Shown one piece after another: positions 44,099 to 53,846 of a stretch of 64,000 bases of DNA (its first letter is position 1; each line of letters begins with the position of its first letter). The position numbers and the translations under genes are program-made. Source of the stretch: Rhyacophila brunnea. Taxonomy: Eukaryota > Arthropoda > Insecta > Trichoptera > Rhyacophilidae. The notes beneath the pieces are model-generated. The model saw only the letters and a list, made by a program, of their open reading frames with translations. It was not told the DNA's origin and did not search any database. The stretch spans positions 248,001 to 312,000 of the forward strand of contig JAGYXB010000101.1 in NCBI GenBank assembly GCA_022495005.1, read 5' to 3'.

Positions 44099-44500
44099 TA
44101 ATAATTACAAGTTAAAAGAACTTTTTATATACAAGGTTTTTAAATTTTCTGTTGAATCATATAAACTTGACTTGACTAGCTTAAACGATCAAAAAAATTT
44201 GTACTTGATAGAAATAATACTGAAATGTCATATTGATTTCCATAGTAAAGCATGTATATATTAATAATTTTGTTGCTAAAACCCCAGACCCCTAGCAAAC
44301 AATAATGGTGTCGAAATAACTGAAAATGAATTCGATTCTACTTAAAGATGGCTAAAAGTATTAAAAAAATGCATTGGTATCGTGTTCTGATATATTCTAA
44401 AAGTTTCAAATGTCTAGCTAGTCGGGAAGTTAGTTAAAAATCGATTTCAAGATTTGTACCGGACAAATAAGAATACGAGCTAAGAAAAACGTTGTAAAAA
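44099..44500 (+). repeat. ACGTTGTAA-ended interspersed element, copy e
   Basis: An uninterrupted member from AATAATTACAAGTTAAAAG to CTAAGAAAAACGTTGTAA. It provides the empty-site sequence for the insertion in copy d. Confidence 0.8.
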
Positions 44501-44622
44501 TGTATACTATCGAAAAAAATGACAATCCTGGGACCAGTCCCGGGATCACAGGATCGTGAAATTGTAATCCCGAAATCACGGGATCAAAATTTTGGCTTGA
44601 GATTGAATTCCCTACTTTCGAG

Positions 44623-45137
44623 GGCCCTTTTATTTTTCACATGTTTCGGCCATTATGCTATCAATGGTCCAAACCGGATCATTGCTGCTGGTTCTGCCTG
44701 TTTATTATACTTATTGAACTTCTGAAAACAACTGAAAGAATGTACTTACCTGACATATTTAACATAGCAGAATTTATAGAATCACTTAGATATCTACATG
44801 GAAATTCTAATTGATCATAGTACTAAATGTATGAATAATAAATACATAACAGCGGGGATACTGTTTTCCGTTGCCACCCATAATTGTCGATTCGCAAAAT
44901 TATATCAATTTTGAAAGGTAAACAAAATGTAATCATAGATCGTGCTTACTCCGCTATATAGGTGTTATGTATGTCTGCTAAAATACAATAAGTAATAGTA
45001 TTTTCTGACATTCCATTCCAGTGACACACTATTTGTAGTAAATAGCTAGTATCAACAGTTTCACGTAGCAGTTTCCAATTTCAATTGGTAATTTTTGGTA
45101 TTTTATTTATACCTATTTCATAATACATAAAGTGTTC
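44623..45137. other. AT-rich stretch without a recognised feature
   Basis: Nothing recognisable on either strand. Confidence 0.4.
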
Positions 45138-45438
45138 AACCAGTGCAGTGCTTGCGAACCTATGGCACGCGAGATGATTTTGCATGGCACGCGTTTGAAG
45201 AGAGAATAAATACCTTTCATAATAATAAATGACAAATCGCATTGTATAAAAATAGCAGGCAAATACTCTTCAAAAATAAGCGTGAAGTTTAATTTTAATT
45301 TTAATATGTATATAATTGCATAGGTTGGTCCTTAGATTTTATTTTATCACATATAATATTATCATACTAACCTCATCAGGCGGCAGGGGATGCCGCGCCA
45401 CGAACCTATAATTTTAATCGATTTAAAATGCTTGAGAC

Positions 45439-46164
45439 TAGGGACTCCAATCCCGGGATCCCGAGCTATTTTCGATACCTATGAATCCCGGCATTGATAA
45501 ACATAATCCCGGGATTTCAGGATTGATTTTTATCAATTTTTATAGAAAATAAAATAAAAGCGAAAATATAACATAAAAAATACTTTTAATAAAAAATAAC
45601 TACATTAGAAATAAACTGAGTTTGAATGAAGTTTGATTTATACCCATGTGTAGGTTGCCGATTCATTTTATTTTTTTACGTAAATTATTCAAAATGGAAA
45701 GATTGAAAAAAAAAACAATGCTTCGCACTTTTAACAAAGTAATTCCACCATGATATCATACGTTTTACAGTTTCGGTATGGCAGTTTCATATTTGGCTGA
45801 CTAATTAGATTTATGAAGCGGAAAGGCCATAAGTACACCATGATTTGGTTTACTATTTTAAATCTCGCTAACAAATTCATTAAGTCTTTACTACCAGAAA
45901 CAGCATCTCCTATTTAATTCACATTATTATTTATATTACAATATTATTTACTCCATTAAACTTGTGTATTTCCAAGATTGAACGTATACAATATAAATGT
46001 CTTAAATAGAATAAATTATACTAGATTTATTTTTGACCGATTTTATCAATGCTATTTGTAAATATAAAAATTTTATATTAACAATGGAAAAAATGCCAAT
46101 CCCGGGATTGTCAAATTGTGATCCCGAAATCCCGGGATCAGAACTTTGGCTCGGGATTGGAGTA
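45439..46164. mobile_element. TAGGGACTCC hAT-like element (nested)
   Basis: The ends are TAGGGACTCCAATCCCGGGA and CTCGGGATTGGAGTA. An exact 8-bp duplication, CTTGAGAC, is at 45431-45438 and 46165-46172. It is homologous to the outer layer of the 41166-44614 nest at both ends. It is noncoding. Confidence 0.87.
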
Positions 46165-46296
46165 CTTGAGACCTACTTGAGACCACTGTAGCAAGAGAAT
46201 GCCTCATCTGATCGGAGCAATTCTCTTGACAATGTGTGCGATAAAAACCACTCTAATTAATACATTAACAAACAATTTCATTTATACCCACAAAAA

Positions 46297-46407
46297 ATGA
46301 CTGCACCAAATAAGAAACAAAAACTTGGTGAGGCTAGTAGTAGTAATTCTGGCAGACAGTTTCAAAATTAGTGGACCGAAATGTATGGCGTAATTGAAAA
46401 AAAGTGA
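46297..46407 (+). pseudogene. hAT transposase N-terminal remnant
   Basis: From ATG at 46297 the frame reads MTAPNKKQKLGEASSSNS, then GRQFQN, an in-frame TAG (46369), WTEMYGVIEKK and TGA. The pattern (basic start, then FQ..W…Y) is the N-terminus of SCAND3/ZBED-like hAT transposases just before the BED-type region. One internal stop and the loss of all downstream domains make it non-functional. It lies inside the hAT element 45146-46559. Confidence 0.55.
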
Positions 46408-46911
46408 TGAAGCTATAATTATTATGTCTGCTATATTATGTGAGTGGTATCTAGAACATATTTTTTTAAAATTATTTTTTCATCATGAAAGCACGTCAGA
46501 GTTGAAAAATAATATTTGGGAAATTTGGCACTCGTACATAAAAAGGTTCGCCTACCCTGAACTAGTGTATGCGCTACCAGTGCTCAGGTGGATATGGATG
46601 TTATTAGGATAATAGTTTGAGTATTTTTTCGCTTATCTATTTCATTTAGTTGATCGGGCCGCGTGTTGTTTACTAGTGTACTTTTTTTCTCTAGAACAAT
46701 CGAATTTTTTAATTGGCACCATTCGGTTTAAATGATTTTCTCCCATCTGTGAATCGGCCTGATGGTTTCAGCCAATTCTCTTTCGTACAAGTGTTTTATT
46801 ACGGGACACGAATTGGGGTAATTATAAATTATATTAGATATGTAACTTTCCCTATAAACCTGATAAACGTTGGCTTTTGTGCTGACACTGCGTTGTCATT
46901 TAGATCGGTAT

Positions 46912-47128
46912 CAGTGATGCCAACCGTACTATAATTATTATAGTACAATACTATAATTTTGATTACGCGAAAAATGTAAAATACTATAATTTTACGCCAA
47001 ATATACCAAAATACTATAATTTAAAAGGATTCAATACGAAAAATGTTCCTGTACTATATATTTTTAAGAAATACTATAATTTTTACGCCTTTGTACTATA
47101 ATCAGCATAGAAAAATATGGCAACACTG
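46912..47128. mobile_element. CAGTGATGCCAACC hAT MITE
   Basis: The ends are CAGTGATGCCAACCGTACT and ATATGGCAACACTG. An exact 8-bp duplication, ATCGGTAT, is at 46904-46911 and 47129-47136. Multiple ATACTATAATTT motifs fill the 217 bp. It belongs to the 28158-29011 family. Confidence 0.87.
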
Positions 47129-47679
47129 ATCGGTATATGCTTGGCGACATATTTTTTTACTGTGGCGCCTAATTGCGACATTATTTTGAATTAATCGAAG
47201 TCAGCTTTTTATTTTTTCTCAGGTTCTTGGTAAAAGTAGTTTTATATGTGGGAGTATCTGACTATTTACGGCATTACTAAATCGGATCTCTTTGCATGGA
47301 GACCATGCTATAAATCATTTTAGTACACATTCTTAGTATCGTCATCATCATGGCCATTTTTGATGGCAACGCTCTTCCGCTAAACTTGATTATCTCATCG
47401 ATCCCTGATCTTGGTTGATGTTGGTACAGTGGAAGCTCCAGCGTTGATCGATTTTTCGAACGATGATGTCTGCACATCTTCACTTGAAGGTTTTCACACT
47501 TTGTATTACGTACCTACATCACTTCTGTTAACTCTTTTATCCATTTTTAAATTTTCATATTTATTTATCTTGCATACTTCGCCCTGTCACGCCCAAGTGT
47601 TGGGGCAGAGGGCAAGCACCTGGGTCTCGCGCCTCCCGCTACGTGAGACCTTCAACGCGTAGATCGCTTTTGTAGCGCC

Positions 47680-48110
47680 GCTGCAGGGTAGTGGAGCGTT
47701 GCACTCTCTGGCGGCATCAGGGCCACATGTAACCACGTGAAGCGTATCCTCGTGATTACTTCAATCTCCGAGGGCTGCCGTCTTCGCTAACGAACTCGAG
47801 TGTTGTAACGTGGTCGTACCAATATACCACTAAGATTTAGCGGAGATATCGATTTTCAAAGCTCAAAAGTCAAGACCATTGAAGCTTTGCCATGACTCAC
47901 AGCCACACAGGACCGTAGGTAGGACGCCAACTGTGGCTCCTAATTATTTGAACCTGGTCATCAGCTCGACAGGCAGCCCGGAAATATGCAGAAGACTGTC
48001 GGCGTCAATGCATGCAGCACTGCGCATGTGTTTGGTCTTCAGCAAATTCAAATGAAGACCTACACGCTTCGAGTTCGCGGCGAGCCTGTTCACGGTTACC
48101 TCCGTATACT
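47680..48110 (-). pseudogene. Non-LTR reverse transcriptase fragment, decayed
   Basis: The minus strand near 48100-47950 reads EVTVNRLAANSKRVGLHLNL, then LKTKHMRSAACIDADSLLH and ISGLPVELMTRFK followed by a stop and LGATV. L.LN..KTK.M and the F.YLG-type position after it are the region just beyond the YADD box in insect non-LTR reverse transcriptases. Downstream frames are broken by stops. The GC content is higher than the surroundings, as expected for former coding DNA. Confidence 0.6.
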
Positions 48111-48230
48111 TACGTAGGTATAGTACTTATATTAAATAACATATTCTTTGACGTGTGTGTTTAGGTTTATCCCATATTTATACTTATCCAGCAGGTAACC
48201 CACTTCCTTTATTTTTGTGTTGATGGACAC

Positions 48231-48734
48231 CAGTGGCGAAGGATGGAGGTGGGCTGTGGAGATTCGACATACATAGCGCACACTAAAAAAATGTCAGTTA
48301 TACTTATTTATTTTCATTGAACTATGTATACTAATTGGTAATTGTAGTAGACTCAGTAGAGTTAGGCTCTGCGAGTATCCGAAAAAAAAGCACACTTTGT
48401 CAGTCATACTTGAACTAATTATTATACAAATTGCAGATGGTTTTTAAAATTTGATTAAATCCTGCCTAATCCAACCTAACCTAATCATAAAAGATAAATA
48501 AATATTCTTCTATCTATACAATATCTAAAATGATGTATGATTTAATGGCATCATTTTAGATATTTTATAGAAATATAAGAATATTTTGTATTATGGTTTG
48601 CTTTAGGCAGGATTTAATTAATTTTTAAAATCTAACCAATACAATTTACAATTTGTATTCTTAGTTTAATGACAACAAATAAGTATAAATGACAAAATTT
48701 AGTATGTAATATTTATTTCGAATTTCGGCCACTG
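48231..48734 (+). mobile_element. CAGTGGCGAAGG hAT-like MITE, copy 4
   Basis: The ends are CAGTGGCGAAGGATGGAGGT and CGAATTTCGGCCACTG. An exact 8-bp duplication, ATGGACAC, is at 48223-48230 and 48735-48742. The interior has mirrored AAATCCTGCCTAA and GGCAGGATTTAA blocks. It is 504 bp and noncoding. Confidence 0.88.
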
Positions 48735-48742
48735 ATGGACAC

Positions 48743-49375
48743 TGCAACATGATCATTCGCAAAGTGTCGAAATAGTTTGTTTTTATGTTAGAAATGCAAT
48801 GGTAGGTAGGTACCTACCTGCCTAATTTCTTACATCTGACAGCTTGACAAACTATCACGATTTCGAATAAACATTATGTAGATATGTTGAATTATCAATT
48901 TACACCTCCTCCGCATAAATTCCATAAGTACATAACATTGTTAGTAAGAGAATTATTACATTTACACTGCTGACTTGCCATAAGATCAACAATTATTATT
49001 CTACAAATCAAAGTTTCTCATGCATGGGTGTAAATTTATGCACTGTGGTTTCATAATAACAAAGTTATGTTAAACTGTGTATTTTTCGTCAGTCTTCTCT
49101 CGCACAGGACCGATTGACTATGTGTACGTACCAAGGCCTGAACAAAAACGATGCATGAGTGCGAGTGAGAAAGTATTCGGCACCCTTATAATCTCTGCGA
49201 CACGCGCTAGAGTAAGATAAAAGTTCTACATATGTTTTCGTTAGTTTCCAAAAGTATCGCCAACAAATCGTGGAGAATCGCTTCACGTAGCATCGTAGCT
49301 CGTGTTGCTAAATTGCTATTTTTGTGTTAGACATAAAGTCAATGGTAAATATTTTTTGTTAATTAAGTAGGAAAG
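48743..49375. other. Stretch upstream of a possible THAP exon
   Basis: The segment 49080-49300 is somewhat GC- and CpG-richer (GCGACACGCGCTAGAG, GTAGCATCGTAGCTCGTG) and could be a promoter/5' UTR for the exon at 49376. No TATA or initiator element is clear. Confidence 0.25.
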
Positions 49376-49446
49376 ATGGTTCTGTGTGTTGCATTAAACT
49401 ATAGTAGCCATACTGATAAGCAAGAATATGGTATTACGTTTCATAG
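49376..49446 (+). CDS. Possible first exon of a THAP-domain protein (degenerate)
   Basis: From ATG at 49376 the codons read MVLCVALNYSSHTDKQEYGI then TFH. They end at AG followed by GTAAGT (49447), a consensus splice donor. THAP zinc fingers (C2CH, DNA-binding; found in host transcription factors and P-element-like transposases) begin M..C….C.N…..G..FHRFP, and many insect THAP genes have an intron exactly after FHR. Here the first Cys and the G(I/V).FH(R) end fit, but the second zinc-binding Cys is Tyr. No second exon beginning FP could be placed downstream, so this may be a pseudogene. Confidence 0.35.
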
Positions 49447-49960
49447 GTAAGTTGATGCATGTTCATGATAATTTATTTGTATATTATTATATATATTATC
49501 AGTGACCTAGTGTTTCTTTAAAATAACTTAAATTATGGATATATTTACCTAATTGGTTGCATTTTGACAGCTTAAAAATACTATATAACGTAAAATACAG
49601 AAAATTATATTTAATTCTGAGCGTCTAGTGCGAGCACTTTGGGCGAGCACTACCGAAATGGTCTATGGTCTCGAACATTTGTAGACGAATGCGTTCGCTC
49701 GCTCACAAACCAAACGCATGGCACGCAGCTTCATTTAGCAATGCAACGGGTGGCGTCTAGATGTATCTATAGTCTATGGTACGTACACTGTATGTAGTTC
49801 AGTAATAAAGACACTATTGAGGTAGCTGGTAGGTATTCAAAAAATGCTGCCCGCTGTACTATGTGAAATTGTATGAGTTAAACTTTGTAAGAAGTGTCGC
49901 TAAGAACAGTTACTTTGTAAATAAAAAAAAATCGGTATATGTACTTATGTACGCGCGTTA

Positions 49961-50478
49961 GAAGTTATACTTCTTTGGCGTAACAAAACAAAAACAAAAC
50001 TTGTGATAAACTAGATTCTTTGACTAGCTCTAATTATCTTGTTAAATTACACACTCAAGAAAAGGGACAGCTTATCGGAACGCCGTTGGTTTATTTCTAT
50101 ACACTTTAACTTATATTACTAAATTATATAATGGTTTCTTGTTGTTTTTATTTTAAAGTACCAACTGTCACTCTGACGTTTAATCGTTTGTTTACGTAAG
50201 GAATTGCAAATGGCCGACAATAATAAATTCGCTGCCTAGGCAACAGAACAATTATTGTAAACTATAATATTATACTGTATAATCGTCACGATTGGAGTAT
50301 CATACTGTGGCGTAATGGTAGTGCGTTCGGCTGATAACCGAACAATCGGTGGTTCGAATCCAGTCGAGTGCGTTTATTTTTGTGTGAAAAGATAAATTAT
50401 GTGTGACATCGCACACGTCACACGTCAAAAATACACTCTGATCTGATTTTCCAAACGCGCCTAAAGAAGTATAACTTC
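49961..50478. mobile_element. GAAGTTATACTTCTTT-ended TIR element carrying a tRNA-like gene
   Basis: The left end GAAGTTATACTTCTTTGGCG pairs with the right end CGCCTAAAGAAGTATAACTTC. Both also contain the short palindrome GAAGTATAACTTC-type core. CGCG lies near both ends. The 518-bp interior holds the tRNA-like sequence 50301-50372. Superfamily unknown; no transposase seen. Confidence 0.65.
50301..50372 (+). tRNA. tRNA-Ile(GAT)-like sequence, probably a pseudogene
   Basis: A cloverleaf can be drawn by eye. The D stem is GCGT/GTGC with A box TGGCGTAATGG. The anticodon arm TTCGG-CTGATAA-CCGAA is perfect, with anticodon GAT. The T arm GGTGG-TTCGAAT-CCAGT has one mismatch (B box GGTTCGAATCC). The acceptor CATACTG pairs with its 3' strand only if one base bulges. 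TTTATTTTT follows as a Pol III-type stop. Nuclear tRNA-Ile with GAT is unusual in animals, which, with the weak acceptor, favours a pseudogene or SINE-type head. Confidence 0.45.
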
Positions 50479-50671
50479 AAAAAATTTAAATCTCAGAATA
50501 ATACAATAAATTAACTTTCGCGCGATCGTGGAATCGGAAAAAGATCCATATGTATTTATACAACGTCACAAAAACGAAATCATCCACCAAGAATAATAAT
50601 ATGCCACTAAAAAGTATTTATTAGTAGGTAGGTAGGTATATATTATTTTTGTTGGCTAAAAATCATAATGT

Positions 50672-51075
50672 TGGATCGGAGCTCGGAACAGTGGAGCAAT
50701 GGGCTTTACTCGAATCCCCAAAAAATTGTAGTGCTCCACTGCTCCGGATGTTTTTTTTATTATTAAATTTTCGTCCTAAAATCCAATGAAAATATAATAT
50801 TTGACACTTTGCAATACTGGAATTATTTAAAATACGGCAACACTGCTGATTGATAATATATAACCTCACTTTTTTGACAGAAGAGGCAAATAATGAAAGG
50901 CAATTTACTGTCAACAATAGAATTAATATTGAAAACGTCAATTATTTAAAAACTACTTATTTTTTTAATTTGTTATACCTACATATTAAAACTTGTCACC
51001 CGGAGCGGAGCTGGAGCAAGTATTAGGTCCCGGAGCGGAGCAACTCAAAAAAGGGTCGGCTCTGCTCATTTAGTG
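50672..51075 (-). mobile_element. CAGAGCGTTGGAGC hAT-like element, copy 2 (inverted, ends eroded)
   Basis: It is antiparallel to 35570-36194. Shared blocks include GTAGTGCTCCACTGCTCCGG, ATTTTCGTCCTAAAATCCAA, CAGAAGAGGCAAAT, and CCCGGAGCGGAGCAACTC before AAAAAAGGGTC. It lacks the CCTAA-loop MITE present in copy 1, consistent with that being a later insertion. Terminal CAGAGCGTTGG is not preserved. Confidence 0.7.
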
Positions 51076-51107
51076 CTCACAAAGCGACTGGCGCGTTTGC
51101 ATTACCT

Positions 51108-51706
51108 GCGGGTCTATTCTATACACAAGCCTGCTTTCGGGCACTAGGAAAGTATCGAATAATTAACACTTATTGTAACAATTACAATAAGTTAACCATC
51201 TGTGGGTCTATTCTATACTTATCGACCGCTAAAGTGATGAAGTGATAAATATTATCAAACTTAGGGTAGGTTTGTATCAAAATATTAATACTTATTGTAA
51301 CAATTACACGAAGTTGGTTTTTATTGTTGCAATAAGTGCTATATTTTAACAGCACCTCTCTTGCTGCTGTTAAAATATCGTACTTATTGCAACAATAAAA
51401 ACCAACTTCGTGTAATTGTTACAATAAGTGGTAATATTTTGATACAAACCTACCCTAAGTTTGATACTATTTATCACTTTAGTGTTCGATAAGTATAGAA
51501 TAGACCCACAGAACTGTCAAAACTGTCTATCTCGGTCTAAAATTTATCACAGCCAACAGAGGTGCTGTTGCAACATCGTACATATTGTAACAATTATAAC
51601 TAAATTATTGTAATTGTCACAATAAGTGTTAATAATTTGATACTTTCCTACCCTATTTAACTGCTGTAGCGGACCGAAAGCAGCCTTGTGTATAGAATAG
51701 ACCCGC
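51108..51706. mobile_element. GGGTCTATTCTATAC TIR element (outer)
   Basis: The outer ends are GCGGGTCTATTCTATACACA and, inverted, the same sequence followed by AGGCTGCTTTCGG. It contains another member of the same family (51201-51510). The GTAACAATTAC and CTTATTGTAAC motifs repeat inside. Confidence 0.8.
51201..51510. mobile_element. GGGTCTATTCTATAC palindromic MITE (inner)
   Basis: The ends TGTGGGTCTATTCTATACTT and its complement enclose a near-perfect palindrome of about 300 bp: GATACAAACCTACCCTAAGT and its partner, then GTAATTGTTACAATAAGT and its partner. The arms meet at GCACCTCTCTTGCTGC. It lies inside the outer element 51108-51706. Confidence 0.82.
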
Positions 51707-51707
51707 T

Positions 51708-51785
51708 GGCCATTATATATAATTAACATGATATTTAAATGTTGTAATTAAATATTAATTAACAGGTCAGCAATGATTGTGTTAA
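51708..51785 (+). repeat. AT-rich dispersed repeat, copy 4
   Basis: GGCCATTATATATAATTAAC through ATTAATTAACAGGTCAGCAA to GTGTTAA, matching the other copies. It is directly adjacent to the end of the preceding TIR element. Confidence 0.6.
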
Positions 51786-52503
51786 AAATACTTATTTTGT
51801 CGGCATCAACTGCCCTAAAAAAACATTTATTTTTGTCCCTACCGTTCACCAATGAATGCTAATCCTGTGTTTCCGGGATTGTAATCCCTAGTTGCAATCC
51901 TGTTGAATGATACAATCATCAATGTGATAAAACGTAACTCTTTCGGATCACTGACCGTTCGTGAATCGTTGGACCCGATTATATTCAATTTTTGACAACA
52001 ATCGTTACGCAACTCCAACCGTCACGAGTCAATAAATCAGGGTTTGGTGATTGAAACAAAGTGGCATTAAAAGACTCGGTGATGCATACTAATTTAAAAT
52101 GATCGCACTACTTTTATTAAACTTGACAATGGACAATATGGACGATCTGTTGGTTTAATCGGGTAAACGTTGCACTGTGCACTGCAAGGTCTTTTGTGAT
52201 TGATAGTAGAGTAGCAGACTTATCATTATCACTAATTTCAGAGTTGCCCCTGAGTTTTTCACTTTATCTTCATATTATAATATGTATTTTATTTTTTATA
52301 TTTTTTAAATTTTGTTTCCGTGTTTGAAAGGGTGGGTACAAGTCCGGTCAACATACAAACTAGTGCGTTTCAATATAAATAATACAAATTATAATACACA
52401 TAAATTCAATGTAACCTAATGTTATGAATAAAATTAATACCTATAAATTTTCATACAAATCGGTTATATTCTTTAATCCATTTTCACGCATATAAGTAGG
52501 TAC
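51786..52503. other. AT-rich stretch without a recognised feature
   Basis: A short GTTTCCGGGATTGTAATCCCTAG near 51865 resembles the terminal palindromes of the TAGGGA-type hAT elements but has no partner. Nothing else was recognised. Confidence 0.35.
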
Positions 52504-52740
52504 TAATAATGGTGTCGAAATAACTTTTCATACAAAACAGAATTAACTGAAAATTAATTCAATTCTACTTAAAGATGGCTAAAAGTATTAAAAATGCATT
52601 GGCATCGTGTTCTGATATATTCTAAAAGTTTCAAATGTCTAGCTAGTCGGGAAGTTAGTTGAAAATCGATTGAAAGATTTGTACCGGACAAAGAACCACC
52701 GGACAAATAAGAATACGAGCTAAGAAAAACGTTGTAATAA
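52504..52740 (+). repeat. ACGTTGTAA-ended interspersed element, copy f (right part only)
   Basis: It begins at AATAATGGTGTCGAAATAAC and runs to CTAAGAAAAACGTTGTAAT. The left half is absent. Its left edge coincides with the point at which copy d is interrupted. Confidence 0.75.
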
Positions 52741-53441
52741 ATTAAGCCCCCGAGAAGTAATGAATTAATATTATTAACGTTTTTACAGTCTTATACTGCC
52801 CACTCATATTTCATAGATGCTGAATAACCATAGTAATTCACTGAAAACCCACCCCTGCCAGCGCTAATATTGTCGATTGTTGAATATCGCTGACGAAGTC
52901 TGATAATCAACCACGTATTGCTGGTGATATTCAGAAGTAATAAACAAGAATGTCATCCCTTACATGGGCATGAAGTCTGGACGCTACCGATTTATACCAC
53001 ATTTCAAATTGATAAACAATCTTGATGTAGAATATTATAGGTAGGTAGGTTGGCTCACTACAATCACTACTCAGTATTCTTCGGGTTTTGTTGACCATCC
53101 CTAAAAAATCCATTCCCTTAAAAGTCGTGAACTGGTTCGATTTATTCATTTATAAATGCTTACCTTTAACTAGGGATGCACCCATTCATATTTACGTTAG
53201 TATCATTACTCTTTAGCGATACTTCAAAGTATCGAATGTACGTACGTTTATTAATTGGCTTCACGTTTATTTGGTATAATTCCAGTGTAATGGTTTCAAA
53301 AGAAAGTTTATTGTTTCTACTACAATTAAAATAAGTAGTATAGACAAACATTCTTGTTTTAAATATCTATAAGATCAATTTCTTTGAAAAATCACTACAC
53401 TGCCACGACCGTAGTGGGCACGGAAAACGTCTGGACCGAAG
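52741..53441. other. Unassigned stretch
   Basis: Short minus-strand frames at 52931-53149 and 53166-53351 carry no recognisable content. CTAGGGATGCACCCAT near 53171 resembles a hAT end without a partner. Confidence 0.3.
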
Positions 53442-53454
53442 CCCCACCGACGGG

Positions 53455-53846
53455 TCTAGGACGATTTGGCACCGGACAACTGGACGCCACGGAATTCGAA
53501 AGTAAATAGACGTTAGGTACTTATAGGTACTTTAAAAAAATATTCAATATTATTATTTATATTTCAATGATTATATTATGATTTAATAGTTGGTTAGAAT
53601 GTAAATATGCAGACGTAAACAATGATTTAATCGTGCATATGTTTAAGTTCCAACGAAAAAAGAGTTTTTTCTTTTATATAAAGCCTTAGGCATTGTAATT
53701 CTCAATCCACAATAAAGAATACATTATGTTAAGAGTAAAATGAATTCAAACTACTAAGTAGTAGATAGAAACTGATTAAAATATCTCGTCTACACGTGTC
53801 TACGACAGTGCGGCGTCCAATTGTCCGGAGGCCAGTCGTCCCATTC
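53455..53846 (+). mobile_element. TIR element flanked by 13-bp direct repeats
   Basis: The left end TCTAGGACGATTTGGCACCG and right end (inverted) GAATGGGACGACTGGCCTCC both continue GGACAAYTGGACGCC. Exact CCCCACCGACGGG stands at 53442-53454 and 53847-53859. If it is a target duplication, its length (9-13 bp) would suit a Mutator-like element; alternatively part of it belongs to the element. A truncated antiparallel copy is at 8310-8615. Confidence 0.65.

Larger units (their letters stand above)
41166..44614. mobile_element. TAGGGAATCC hAT-like element, outermost of a deep nest
   Basis: The ends are TAGGGAATCCAATCCCGGGA and GAGATTGAATTCCCTA, with further ATCCCGGGAT-type palindromes next to each. 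The 8-bp flanks CTGACGAG (41158-41165) and CTTTCGAG (44615-44622) differ at two positions, as expected for the oldest layer. It matches 45439-46164 in both terminal regions. It contains the hAT element 41440-43699 and the repeat copy 44099-44500. Confidence 0.75.
45146..46559 (+). mobile_element. CAGTGCTTGCGAACC hAT element with transposase start, host of another
   Basis: The ends are CAGTGCTTGCGAACCTATGG and AAAAAGGTTCGCCTACCCTG. The 8-bp flanks AACCAGTG (45138-45145) and AACTAGTG (46560-46567) have one mismatch. It is related to 13653-14455 and 23818-25392 (GGCACGCG next to the ends; AATAATATTTGGGA near the right end). It contains 45439-46164. Confidence 0.85.

Noticed and set aside
50447..50478. 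FPNAPKEV codons as a second THAP exon after 49376
   Set aside because: The bases before TTTCCA are GAT with no AG acceptor, a stop follows after eight codons, and the sequence belongs to the right TIR of the 49961 element.
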